Shown here piece by piece: positions 47,573-60,482 of a stretch of DNA of 64,000 bases (position 1 is its first letter; each line of letters starts with the position of its first letter). The notes under the pieces are model-generated. The model saw only the letters and a list, made by a program, of their open reading frames with translations, was not told the DNA's origin and did not search any database. The translations under genes and the position numbers were made by a program. The stretch comes from Oidiodendron maius Zn. Lineage: Eukaryota > Ascomycota > Leotiomycetes > Myxotrichaceae. The DNA lies in the NCBI GenBank assembly GCA_000827325.1, contig KN832870.1, forward strand, positions 3,286,001-3,350,000, given 5' to 3'.

Positions 47573-50500
47573 CTACAAGAAAGAGCACCATCCAATGTAC
47601 ATTTCGGCCAAGCTTTGTAAATTAGTTGCTTGCTTGATCAGCTCATCAACCTGACCCTCAACCCCAAGTGGCACACTCTCGCCAGCTAATAAACCTCGGA
47701 GTTTCCTCTGTATAGTGTTAAGAACTCCTTGTGGAGTCTGTGGCACAATAAAGGACCCCTCCCTTCTCGGCTTTTTATCCTTCTTTGCAAGTAGATCGAG
47801 GGTTGGGTCGTAAACAAATGCCTCCATAATAGTCATCAAGGTCTCCTCGTGTTGACGCAGCAGTTTCAAGGTTAACTCGGATGACTGCCGGAAGGGGCCT
47901 TCATAGCCATAAATGCCCATCGCGTCAACCATATTGTGCGTCAAGCGGAATGGAACTTTCTCGGGTGTGGCGAAGGTTAGTCCCTTGTCGAACAGGCAGT
48001 TAAAATCGACATGGAAAGTGCCTCCGTTTCCTTCTTCAAACAGGATATTCTCGCCATGACGATCGCCAAGACCTAGAATAGTGCCAACCATTGACATGAC
48101 CGCACAAGATCGAGTATATCGAAGACGAGCAGCAAACCAGGCAGACGGCTCAGGAAATTGCTGTACGAACCACAGATGAAAGATCGGGGGAAATTTCTTC
48201 AAGACTTTTTCTGTGAAAAGGGCTTCTCTTTCCTTGCCTTTTGTTGCGTCGTTGAAAAATACCCCAAGCTCGCGGAGATTGAGCGAAATGCCTATGGGCT
48301 TATAGAGCCCTAATAAGATATCACGAAGCGTCTTCAGCCCATCAACCCATTCAATTATGCCACACTCCTCATTGAGCGGTGTGACAGCATAGGTTTTGAT
48401 GTATAGCTGACGCCTACTAGATTCTGCATCTCTCTTCAGGGAGCGATTAATCATGCTGTTAAACTCCATGAGACGCTGGTCTTTTCGGAGGTCGTCCTTA
48501 GGCTTGCAGAGAAGACCATAATTTTTGCCGTCCGAACCTCGCGCAGTAAGTTTTCTAGGCTTCTGAAGTGAACTCAAGATCAAAACTTCATCTAAGAACG
48601 ACGATATCGTAACAACATCTCTCGAAAATGCCTTGTGTCCCCTTACTGTGTCCGTCAGCGTAGGTAAAGTTGCTGTAAGGACACTTTCAATAGGGACTGC
48701 AAGTGGACTTGGTGTACATGTCTTGTGGTTGAAACTAAGGTCCCTCGCTATGCTTGCAATTGAGGGCCGATTAGAGGGGAATTCCCCTGAGTTACAAACC
48801 GTAAGAAGTTGATGAGCTAGCCGTTCTCCACTCTTGATCATGGTTTTCATATCTAGGGTACCTGGTTTCGACTTCTTGCTGCCGTTCCGAAGCATCTGGA
48901 TAATGTGAAGGCCGCGCGTCTTGCGATCTATTTGCGTCGAGGTGCTTACTGCAAGAAGAGTCCATAATGCTTGCTGCGGATGTGCGTCTACAACTTTATA
49001 GATAATCTGGTGCAAAAAATTGTAGACTTCGGCATTTGGATGAGCAATCCTTGCGACAATCTGAGGAAGCGCCGTATAGAACATGTAAGCCGGCATTTTG
49101 CTAATGTATTTTGTGAATCGAGTGTGTAACTGTGCAAGCATATCCATTCTTCCGTTCATAATCCGTTGGAGAAATTCCTTAGAATTGCCATACTTCGCGT
49201 CAAGGGGTTGGCCAACCTGGCTTCCTAGATCAAGCCAGAGTGTAAGGATTCTAGGCAATGTCTGATAAATATACTTAGTCCCATAGCTCAATGATCGAAG
49301 ATAATTTTCAATGACTAATTTTGCCATTTCGCCAGTGAGGTACTGCTCAGCCTGCAGTTCTGGAGGTAGAGCTTTCTCTGACTCTAGTAGCTTATTATAG
49401 TGCCGTCCGAGATAGTAATGGCCCTTCTCCCATGATGAATACTGGCTGGCTGCACGTTGATATTGGGATCGCAATTCTGTAGACTGCGTTTGACCAGCAC
49501 TATCGAGCCATTTTGCAAGCAGCAAGTTTGCTCTCGCAGTTAAAAGGTTTTGTTGGCTTGCTGGTGGACCAGTGTAACTTTTCGAGTGAGCACTCGTATT
49601 GTGCGATATGAATGCATCATTGGCGATAGCGCCCTGCAAGCTTTGAATTGCCTTTCTGTGATGACCTTCTTTCCATAGAAGCCGGGCGTGCTCGATGGTG
49701 GTTGATTTATCTCCAAGCTGAGAAGCATGAATAACAGCATTGAAAGACTGATGGATTGAATTGCCTTTCCTGGCAAGCCTCGCGCTTGTCAGCCACGCAG
49801 AAGCAATGTCGCCTTTGGTAAACTCGAGGCTAGTACATCAGTATGGAATTCTTGATTATAATATTAGAGTCATACCTTGAGAGCTGCATCGCTGCTCTAC
49901 GAATTCCAAGCAAGTACTGCTTATCATCAAGGTAAGCTCCTAACAGTTCGAGCCGCTTATCTAGCGATTCAAGCACGGCTTGGCGATCAATGGTCTCATT
50001 AGTTGCGGCGGCAATTATCTCTAGTTCCGTGAGAACATGACATTTGAATAATACGTCATGGCAGGCCCCTATTGACGTTGTCGTGGCTGTCGATAAGGAC
50101 AAAGAAATCTGCTTTCGAACACCTCGGATGATTGAAGTGAAATTTTCTTTGTCCTTGGCGTGTAGAGCAAGAAGAGCGCGGCCAATGCTGATATTGAAAT
50201 CCTCTGCAACGCCCTTTGGAACCATGGAGGTATACTTTTCCAAGACAGGCCACCGGCCAGTAACCCAAGAAGCCTCTGTCGCAAAGGGCAGCAGTCTAGT
50301 GGCAGCCGCAGTGGTTGGAAAGTGCATGCCCTCGGCATAATTCAGAAGAACATCTGTCTCTATTAGCATGACAAAGAAAAATGAGAGTTAATCACCAACC
50401 ATGCTGGCCAGACTTTTTCAAGCATGATAAAAGATTGGCTTGAATATCAACATTATCAGGATCCTCCGTTAGCTTGATTTCATACCAACTTTGAGCAGTA

Positions 50501-53500
50501 GTCCAGCGACCCGCTTTCTGATGTCCGAGAATCTGTTGATCTATATCCAAGACATGGAGGTGGGCAGACAGGCCTTCAATACCATCAGGCTCGTCTATTT
50601 GGGTGTAAATATCCTGCAATCGGCTTAACAAATTATTGATGATATCGTTATCCTTCGTTTGTTCGCGTATATTGCGGATGTGCTGCTCCCAGTAAAATAA
50701 GGCTCTTGAGTATGATTTACACTCGACGGCACGTTGCGCAATAGTTTCTGCAGGAATAAGTTTCAGAAACGAATTCACCAATTGTATCTCAGGGTCAATT
50801 GAGGTTTGGCCGCGAGACTGATTGACTGCGGATTGTTTCGCTCGGATCCATTGTGACAAGTAGTCCAGCACCCGAAATACAGTCTATCGAAATTTAGAAA
50901 TCGTTCTCATAGAGATGTAGCATTGCGCTTACCTCAATACACATTTTTAAATCTTCGAGTCTAGTGTGAGAGTCGGCGGTTACTTTGTGTCGTAGCACAA
51001 GAAGCAGTTCGGCTCCGATTAGCTCCCTGTCTAGATCTGTCCCTGCAAGAACTACGTGGAGGACTAAGTATGGTAGTAAAAAGCTGGCCGCTGAGTTGTC
51101 TCTTATCTTAATCGCTCGCCTTAGAGGCGAAAATATAAGTTGAGCATGAAGATTCTGGGGCTTTTGTAGAAGATCCATAACAAAGTCTTTAAGCCAATTA
51201 TTGTACAGCCGGTCAGAGCGTATGGAGTTAGGTCTGAAAATCGGATATTCTATTTTTATTTCCGCCAGTTCTTTGACCACGTATCTCGAGGTTAGGAATG
51301 GCGTCAGCGTATCTTGTATAGTCTCTGGAAGTGCTTTCCACTTTAACCAAACAGGGTGGTTGTGGCTTCGCTGGCCATTATCGAGATTAGGGACGCAAAC
51401 CTCTCTGAAGTCGCACTTTTCAAGAAGCACTTGCATAACGTACGAAAGAAATCCTTGAACTCCAGTATCCGTAGACGAGAGAAAGGCCTTGACAATGACT
51501 TCCTCTAGCATGAATAGAACAAAATCTGTCGTCTCACCGGGGTCAATGAAATTGCTGACGACAACCATTTCACGCTGTTCCCGTACTGCTTCCACCCTAT
51601 TCGGGTCTAGACAACCAATCAGACCAAGGACTTCTGCTGATAATTGGGAAATATCATGGCGAGATTCATTGAACTTGACACATGCGTCAAGAACTGATCG
51701 GACAAGTAATCCCACAACCACATCTGGCTGTTCGCTCACAGCTGAGGATTGGAGAAAGGATTGATGAGTTTGAAGATAGGCTTTAAGCTCCACGAGAGCC
51801 TGTGCCACAACACCTGGATTCTCATGACCGACCCTTCGACAGAATATCTGGAATGAATTTTCCACATCTGTAGGCGTCCTTAGTTTATTGAGTTGTTCTT
51901 CAATGCTAGCCAGCTGAGAAAGGTGAGATAGCGAAGGTAGATTAACGATAGCATTCTGTACGAGCAAAATACGCTGGTCAAGTAGATATTGCAAGGCTGA
52001 CATTGCTCGTTGCCGGGTCACGTCTCCAAAACCACTCCAAAACTGGCTAATAATAGAGAAAGTACTTTCCAACATTAATTCAACATCTTCATCATCCAGA
52101 TTCGTTAATAGCGTATGCCATGCAGAAAATGCAATCTCTTGCAGGTCTTTCTGCATCATAGCAGACTGGAGACAGGCGCAGATCTAGTTTAAGTCAGCAT
52201 GCATGCTACTCATGGCTCCTATGTGACATACGTGCGGTCGAGCAGTTCTCGTTGCTGTCTTGCCGAGCTTGACCATCTCATCAATAGCTTTTATACACGT
52301 TATCTTCTCCCGGACCTGTTTTTCATCACGAGCATCATTGACAACTTCGGAGAAATGTGCCACTAGTCCCAATATATGATGCTCCAGAAATGCAGCAGTG
52401 ACATTTGTTCTCTTATGTATAGAGTCGTTTGCGGGAGCATATTCTGCCAGAAGAGACAGGGCGCGTCGGATCTGAAATTATTAGCTAAAGTATAATATAT
52501 CTCTCATGGGCATTGCATACTTTTGGTCTCTGACTATCGTCTGCTTCTCCGGCGGCCTTCAACAAGTGCAAGGCAATTGATGCCGGCTCCATCCTCAATA
52601 ACTCTGTTAATCCGAAGTCTTTGAATCCCGGTGATACAGCAAGCAGAAGCCGCATAACATATGGTCCGATATCTGGGACTTCCTGCTGCAGCAGTTTTGC
52701 TAGTATAGGCACAAGATTGGAGGTTTCCATACACACTTTTAAACCGTCATCGTCTTTACGTGCCTGTGAGATCCGCTTTATGACATCCGTTTTCTTATGC
52801 ATGACGAGCCACGGCAAAGTGTAGGATTGAGTTAAGACAAGAAAATCTGGAACAGACATCTCTAATAGATCTGACATTAACTGTGAAATCTGGGGCCGGC
52901 CGAGGAGGTCTTTAACTGCGTTAACCGCAACCGTATCCCAAAATGGGTTAAACATTCGTTGGATTGTCGCACTGCGCTTTTTTGCAACCTTCAATAGCTT
53001 CAAGACATTAGCCTTGGAAATCAAAAGGAGTAGTATATCGCACTTCACTAAACGCCACACCAGACACAATAGGATTTGTGTGGCCTAGATAATCCAAGAG
53101 CTTAAGAAGCACGACGTTCAACTCCTGATCTTGCACAACCCTGATAGCATTAGCTTCACTGGCGAATTTGAGCAATTGTAAGCCACTGTACCTTCCAACT
53201 TGTCCCCAAGCAAGAACAAATGTTTCGTGAAGGTGTACATCGTTCTTTTCTGAAAGTGTGTGTAGCATTTGAATTGCATTGAATCTGTTTTGGACCACCA
53301 AATCTAAATCATATGCGCGGCCATCCAAGAAACGAGCGAGAATACGACTATTAACCATGTTAGAAGATTGGCCGCCTTCCTGGCCATTAACTTACCCGCC
53401 AAGAATCCGAATCTCTCTTATAGAGCTATGAAGTGATGTCAAAGTCCACTGTCCCAGCACTGAAACTCTTAGGTCCCAAAAGTCAAGGTCAATGAAATGA

Positions 53501-55505
53501 ACAGTCAAGCGTTTGAGTGCAATCATTCCAAGCACTCGTGGCCTCCGAGACGATTGGAATGCCGTGCAGTTCACGAGCTTGCGGAGGATTGAGGCTGTAG
53601 CATGGCAACTATATTGACATCCGTCGTCGTCTATTGTTAAGGATGCTGGCGGCTGAATCGACTCGCAGAGGTAACATTTAGAGTAATGAATAGCACCAGC
53701 TTGATCGCGATTCACAACCAATGACCCATTTGCTGCACATGGAATCATACCAAGATACTCCATTACGCGAGATCGATCGCCTTCACTTAGGTTTTCATAT
53801 CCAGCCCTAGGTAGAGGTCAGAGAGCAATCCACACTATTCCGCATGCCAACCTACCCTGCGGTTTGGTCCAGATTCGATAAATTGATTTCACCCTCTGAT
53901 CCTAATAATAAACATACATTTGTAACTAACTCATCCAATAGACTAGATTGCGAGTGGAGTTTGCGTCGTTTGCTGGGTGGAGGTTGGTTTGCCAATTGAT
54001 CTTCATCGTCACCAAGTCCAAGCTGGTGAAAGTCTCTATTCAGTTGAATACTATCGAAGCTTTCAGGCCCATCTAGACCAGTGACTTTCAGCGAGCTAGC
54101 TTCGCAGGCATTGCATAAATATAGTCCTGCTTTCTGAAATTGTGTCAGAGAATCGGATATTACGGGAAGTTGTCAATACAAACCTGAAAATCTTTTCCAA
54201 GAGCGAGGAATGTAGTATCGTTATCAAGAGCGACAAGAATTGAAGGAACGAGATGCAAGGCCACGGACCGACGGGTTGACTCATGCCTTTTGCACACAAT
54301 AGCTAGAGTCAAGAGGCCACTGCAGACGTTATATGTAACCGTCTTGTTCAAGATCTTTGAGGAGTTCTCTAGAAGATCCACAATTAAAATCGCGAGTAAC
54401 TCACATCCTTTGCGGAGAACGGCTTCCGGAAGAGATATGCGAAGAGCTGACAAAAGGGCCTGCATTGAAGACAGAGCCATTACTTCGGACTGTTCACAAG
54501 ATTCGCTGAAAAGAGGATTGGCTTGCCACCTCTTCTCGATACCATGGCAAACCAGAAAAGAGTCCAGCAACCAGGCTAGATAATCTTGAAAGGCCGGAGT
54601 TGCATGATGAGACGTTGCAGACTCCATGCAAATATCAACCAGCATAGAGAGAATGTTCGTGACATGGCAAAGACCAGCTACAGGGTCTTGAATAGTATAG
54701 CTTGAATGGATACAAGCCACTTGTCGTGCCTCATTCTCAAAAGAGGGAGCTGACGGATCCATAGCATCAAAATTCAATACGATATCTAAGGTATGGACAG
54801 AAGACATCATGTCAGGATTCTGGAGCTGGCTCAAAATATCTAGGCATTGTAAGCTTGTGTAAGCTGCAGAGAATCAATCCATATAGATGACATACTTGCT
54901 GCACCTTCTTTGAGATAGCAGAAAAACAGCGATGCAAGATACCAAAGTGACGGTAATCGTGATACAGCATGAAAGGAGACAAAAAAAAGATCTTTGATCT
55001 TCTCTGTTAATGCATCGCATCGCTTTCTGCCTAAAAGCCCTAGTAATCTTGGAAATAGCCAAAGCCATAGAGGTTCTGCCCCCCGATTTTGCAAAGATTC
55101 GGGCTGTGGCACACAATTCAGTACACTTGGAGTCTCCTTAATTGCTGATATAAATGCATCTAAGGCGTCAGATGCCTGAGACACAACGTTTTGAACGTCG
55201 ATGAAAGGGTCGTCGCTCATGAGCGGCTCCAGGACAAGTCGGACAAACACGTATATCAGCAAATGATGATGTTCAAGCCTCAAATCCGGGGATAACGACT
55301 CTTCGGCTCTATTCACCATATTTGAGAGCTCTAATAAGGCTTGTAGATCATCCTGGCCACCCTGCCGCGGTTTGCTTGCAGTCGATAAATTGTTGATCAG
55401 TTGTGCTGCCATGGTAGAAGGAGGAGCTTCGAAGTCTGCTGGTGCCCCAGTCTGACATCCTCTCGGTCCTTGCGTTGCAGCAGGATCCCGAGATACTGGG
55501 GCCAT
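47573..55505 (-). CDS. MEC1: ATR/Mec1-type checkpoint kinase (UvsB orthologue)
   Basis: Eleven exons (55505-54896, 54839-54184, 54133-53856, 53806-53396, 53347-53044, 52997-52521, 52471-52232, 52183-50933, 50883-50400, 50359-49876, 49829-47573) sum to 7452 nt and 2483 residues, close to other fungal ATR kinases. The N-terminal two-thirds are HEAT-like helices with the ATR-specific stretch LLGRRILARF-type/FLDGRAYDLDLVVQNRF and MFNPFWDTVAVNAVKDLLGRPQ. A FAT domain follows (SSWEKGHYYLGRHYNKLLE). The PI3-kinase-like catalytic domain has GLGDRHGENILFEEG, HVDFNCLFDKG, and VPFRLTHNMVDAMG. The FATC tail ends MYIGWCSFL. It is the apical kinase for replication stress and resected DNA ends, acting with Ddc2/ATRIP in the nucleus. 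A second in-frame ATG lies 31 codons downstream. A copia retrotransposon begins 68 bp upstream of the start codon. Confidence 0.95.
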
Positions 55506-55573
55506 TATATGTTTGTGATCATAAGGACATTTGACGATAAACTCAAACAGAGAGGACGCGCCAGGAAAGACAC
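55506..55573 (-). promoter_or_regulatory. Residual ATR-kinase promoter, cut off by the copia insertion
   Basis: Only 68 bp remain between the ATG and the 5' LTR. It contains GGACGCGCC near 55,553-55,562; the ACGCG core resembles the G1/S MBF site, an inference from motif only. The other part of the ancestral spacer now lies at 60,763-60,985. Confidence 0.45.
55569..55573. repeat. Left copy of 5-bp target-site duplication (GACAC)
   Basis: GACAC precedes the 5' LTR and recurs at 60,758-60,762 after the 3' LTR, as expected for integrase-mediated insertion of a copia element. Confidence 0.95.
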
Positions 55574-55848
55574 TGTTGATGGATGCTGACTAATGTGGCA
55601 GAGTGGCAACTGGCATCCGACTACGGCTTGATTTGGTGGTGATAACATGTATTCAACATCATGTTATAAGAGCAGGACATTCCGATATTCGGCGCCGAAT
55701 ATCGGCGTAACCACTGAATCTTCGAATATATAAGGAGGCTATTCAGACGCTCTGTAGTTAGTTATTCGAGTCAAAATATCAGCTGTATTCGATCCTATAT
55801 ACTTAGTAATATATTGCTTCAACCAATCAAAAGTGACCTTCTGTAACA
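55574..55848 (+). repeat. 5' LTR of copia element
   Basis: 275 bp, 270/275 identical to the 3' LTR. It contains a TATA-like TATATAAGG at 55,727-55,735 and a 24-bp perfect palindrome at 55,682-55,705. Confidence 0.97.
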
Positions 55849-55863
55849 GGTTATAAGACCCGG
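55849..55863 (+). promoter_or_regulatory. Primer-binding site, half-tRNA-iMet type
   Basis: GGTTATAAG begins immediately at the LTR end. The complement of the anticodon arm of initiator tRNA-Met reads GGTTATGAG, the primer region used by copia-type elements. The single mismatch is G to A in a TpG context, a RIP-type change. Confidence 0.6.
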
Positions 55864-55929
55864 AGTTGTTTATACTGCTCTTATATAATATATATACCTG
55901 AATCCAGCTTATATATATATCAACTCCCT

Positions 55930-58900
55930 GAGCCTGATATATCCCCTCAATATAGAGGATATTAATACAACCGAACTAAAGCTTCTAAAGCTTAATGGGA
56001 CGAATTACCGGATCTGGTTAGCTTAGTTAAAAGCCTACTTTGAGAGTAAGAGGCTTTGGATAGTGGCCTCTGAGGGCCTAAAACAACTCCTGAACACGGA
56101 TCCTGAAGCCTACTTCAAGGATATCATAAAAGCAGCCAGGGAGGACCTAGCTAAGAACAAAAGAAGACCCAGAAGGCTGCCTCAAGCGGGTAGTCTTACT
56201 GAAGAGGGACCCCTAGGGACCCCTAGAGGGACTCTAGTACCTGGTGCAGCTGCAGTAATCAGCTTAGCAGGCGCTGATAAAGGATCATCTAGCCTTACAG
56301 ATAATGAGGTGTATATACAGGCCGAAAAAGAAGCTGAAACAGAGCACCTTCAGGATACTAGCGCCAGGGCAATCCTAATCAGGGCCTATAACAACGATAT
56401 TGGAGCGAATATAATAAACAAGACTATAGTAAAAGAGTAGCTGGACTTCCTAAAGCTGCTATATATACCCCTAGGTCGTTAGTAGCTTAGTATAAAGCTA
56501 ACTACCTTCTAGGGCTATATACTACCAGAAGGGTCAAAGATCATAGATATTTACTATGATTTGAACAAGCTTCAAACGGATATTACACTAATATCTCTAG
56601 AGGATAAGCTATCCGAAAACAGTAAGATTACTAGGTTCTTTACAGCTACAAGGAAGTTAAATAAGGAATATTCAAACCTGGTTAGCTAGACCGAAATAAG
56701 CAACCCTGATCTTGGCTTTAAAGTAATTACAGTACACTTTACTAAACTTGAGTACTATATTATAGCCGATATAGATCCCCGGAAAGAAGTAAGAGAGAAA
56801 GCTTATAGAGCTTCTGAGAGGGACTAGAAGGGCCTTAATAATAAGGGCTTAAATAAGAAGGGAGGCTTTATAAGAGAGTGCTTCTACTATAAGAAGAAAG
56901 GCTATAAAACCACTGAATATAGGAAGAAGAAGAAGGATAAGGAGGAGGGTAAACTGACTGATTCAGGGCCCTTAACAGGTCCTTTATCTACCCTATTAAA
57001 GGGTAGGGGACTCTTACTATCTCTAAAGCCAGCTGACAGGCTATATAGGGCTAATTAGACTAAAGAAGCTGTATGGTTTGCTACTGCTAGTCTAGGGCTT
57101 AAGATCAAGTAGGTAATCGATTTAGAGTATACTAGATATATAACCTTTACTAGGGAAGCCTTTAATAAGGACTACCAGTAGTTAAGGGTGCTGATTATAA
57201 TCAATATAGCTAACAGGGCTAAGATCAGGGCTATTGGATATAGGTCAATTACGGCCTGTATTACGCTACCAGGCAGTGAAAAGAGGAATATTAGAATAAC
57301 CAATATCTTATATATTCCAGATCTAGCTAGGAGCCTGCTATCCGTTATACAATTCTAGGATAAAGGAATCCTAATCAGGACAACCCTAGCTAATGAAATG
57401 CTTATTAAAAAGGACTATAAGGTGATAGGAGTTACTGCTAGATATAGTAGATCCTATATACTAAATACAGCCAGCAGGGCTAATTTAGAGGAGTATATAT
57501 ATACTATAATAGAGGTTAATACAGATACCTAGTACTGTTGATTCAGCTATCTAGAGTTTAGTATACTTAAGGGGATTAAGGATATAACTATAGGCCTAAA
57601 GGGACAGCTCCCTAGCTGTAGCTATAATGACTATAGTATATATAGTGTTATAAAGGCTATAAAGGTGATTAACTACAAGCAACTAGAGAGAGCCACTAGA
57701 CCTTTAGAATATATATACTCCGATATCTGGAGTCCTATTAGTATACCAGAAAGGCTAGGAGCTATATATTTCATTAGCTTTATAGACAACTTTACCTGTA
57801 AAGTATAGATATATCTAACAAAGAACTAAAGGATCTTATAGGCTATATTTCTATAATTTAAGGCTAAAAGAGAGCTAGAACAATATATAAAGGGATATAA
57901 GATCCAGAGACTTTGGTGTAATAATATAAGCGAATATTACACTCTAGGTAATGAAACAGAGGGTATCTAGTTCAAGTATACAATAATATATATATATAAA
58001 CAGATCAGAGTTATAGAACAGTTGAATTAAACCCTGGTTTAAATAGACTATAGTATAATTAAGGACACTAAGCTACTATACTGGCTATAGGGCAATATAG
58101 TCAAAACTGTATATTATCTATATAACTATATACTGATAGGGCTAAAAGGATTAATTCTAGAAGAAGTATATAATAGTAAAAGACCTGATATAAGCCACCT
58201 ATAGGCTTATAGGTGCTTAGCTTATACCTATATTCTAGCTAAGACTAGAGAACATAAGATAGAGCCAAGAGCTGTATATACCTGCTTGATTAGATATATA
58301 CTAACTAGCTAGTAATATAAGCTATTTAAGCCTATTAAGTTGAATATTATTATATTAATAGCACTAAAGATTATCAAGGATAAAAGGGTCGAAATAACCT
58401 AGCAGGAGCTAGAAGGTAATATTGTTATACCCTTTAATCTAATATATCGAGATATTAGTAGTATAGAGACATCAGAAATTAGTCGCCTAAATTACCTAAC
58501 TAGGACTAGACAGCAGATTAGTTATACAGCTAGTAAGGGCACTAAACCCGATTCAGTATAAAACCCTTAAAACACTATAGGTTAAAATATCGAGGGTTAT
58601 AACCCTCCTAGTGTAACACTATATAACTAGCTATCCAGGGCTGAACCTGAAGCCTAACACGATATACCTTTAACTAGTATAATCCCTGAAGTAGAGCCTA
58701 AAGGGCTAGAAGAGTCAGAAGAACTAGAAGAACCAGCTAATAAAGCTAATAAAACACCTCCTGAACCCTAGTATAGCAGCCGGGAGTGCTATTCTATTAT
58801 ATAATTCAATAACGTGTATATTGCTAGTGAAGGGATTAATATACCTATAACGTTTAAAGAGGCTATATCTAATCCAGTATACCAGTAGGAGTAGAAGGAG

Positions 58901-60420
58901 GCTATAAAGGCTAAATTAGACAAGCTTATAGCCCTAAACACCTGGAAGGTCGTCTAGCTGCTACCGGGCTATAAGAAAGTTGGTAACAAGTAGATCTTTA
59001 TAGTCAAATATATACCTATAGGCCTGATTGATTACTTTAAGGCTAGGCTAGTTACTTAGGGCTTCTTATAGAAGCATAGTCTCGATTATAAGGAGACCTT
59101 TTCACCTACCTTATAGGCTAATTCCCTAAAGTTACTGCTGGCTATAGGTAACACAAGGGGGCTAGTGATACATTAAGTGGATATAGCTAGTATATACCTG
59201 AATTCAAAGCTGTATACAACGATATATATACAGATCCCTAAGGGATTTGATATCTGTAAGTTCTAGGACTTCAAGGACGTTCCTAAAGAGAATATTATAC
59301 TACAGGTTATTCAATCACTCTATAGGCTAAAGCAATCCGGCCGAGAGTGGTATATTGAGGCCTGTATAGGGCTAAAGGACCTAGGATTTAATCTGTATTA
59401 TCATGATCCAAGTATCTTCGCCAACCCAACACGTTCAATACTGATTAGACTATACATTAACGATATATTGATCCTAGGGGCAGACCCTCTAGAGGTTAAG
59501 AAGGTGATCTAGGGGATATCTTCTAAGTGGAAGATCAAGGATATAGGTGATATAAGCCAGATCCTAGGGCTTCAAGTGACCCGGGACAAGGAGAATCGGA
59601 TCCTACAGATCAGTCAGAAGCTATATATTCAAGCCCTGATCCAGGAGCTTGGAATACAGGCGGCCAGGGCTATGAATACACCTGTTATAGACTATAACAC
59701 GCTGTTTAAAGCTAAACCAGAGGAACAGCTTACAGATTAGCACCAGTATTAGAAGCTGATTGGCTATATCAACTGGCTGGTAGGCCGCACGAGGCTAGAT
59801 ATCCAATATCTGGCCGGAAAGTTAAGTCAACACTGTACTATACCAACTGTAAGGCACTAGAACGCTGCTCTATAGGCTGTAAGATACCTGCTAGGGACTG
59901 AAGACTATACTGTCACCTATAGGGCTGGTAAGGGGGCAGAGACTAAGCTTCAAGGATACTATAACGCTAATTACGCTAGTGATATCGACGATCGGCGTTC
60001 GATATCAGGTTATATATTCTTCCTAGGTGGTAGCCTAGTAACCTGGAGCTTAATGAAGTAACGCTATGTATCAACTTCAACCGCTAAAGCTGAGTATATT
60101 GCACTTACAGATACAGCTAAGCAGGCTGTATGGATTAGGGGGCTCCTAAGGGAGCTAAATCTTACTGAATATCTGCTGCCTGGTTTGGCTGTACTAATAT
60201 TTAGTGATAACCAGGCCTGTATATCAGTGGCAGGGGATCCGGTTGTGTACTGAAGAACCAAGCACTTCGATATACAATATCACTACATTAGGGAGCTGGT
60301 TAGTTCTGGAAAGGTCTCTGTCGACTATATCAACACCATGGATATGATTGCAGATGTCCTAACTAAGCCCTTACCCTTAGCTGCCTTTCGGCGCTATATC
60401 TAGGGGGCCTACAAGCTTTA
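55930..60420 (+). pseudogene. Degenerate copia gag-pol
   Basis: Starting near 55,960 the frame reads a copia gag (KLNGTNYRIW ... LKAYFESKRLWIVA), broken by TAG codons. The longest surviving piece is 56,063-56,440. A remnant CCHC knuckle near 56,879-56,925 has three of its four zinc ligands replaced by Tyr. Integrase remnants are at about 57,700-58,300, the reverse transcriptase at about 58,880-59,560 (SLYRLKQSGREWY; the YVDD box reads YIND), and RNase H at about 59,940-60,400 (SDIDDRRSISGYIFFLGG, STAKAEYIAL, ADVLTKPLP). In the reverse transcriptase the stops replace positions that are normally Gln or Trp and are nearly all TAG, as CAG to TAG or TGG to TAG transitions predict. No product is expected. 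Confidence 0.93.
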
Positions 60421-60472
60421 GGCCTGTAAAACGGATCGAATATGAGGCAGTGATTTAACTACATAACGTCCT

Positions 60473-60481
60473 GAAAGGGGG
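60473..60481 (+). promoter_or_regulatory. Polypurine tract of copia element
   Basis: GAAAGGGGG, one base before the 3' LTR, is the plus-strand primer site. Confidence 0.75.
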
Positions 60482-60482
60482 C

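Noticed and set aside
52998-53043. Apparent frameshift in the ATR kinase
   Set aside because: A 46-nt intron with branch site GCTAAT and acceptor GAAG joins AFSE to LLKVAKKRSATIQRM in frame, matching the family.
55930-60420. Alternative genetic code (TAG read as Gln) in the copia element
   Set aside because: All host genes in the window end with ordinary stops and have no internal TAG; RIP explains the TAG excess.
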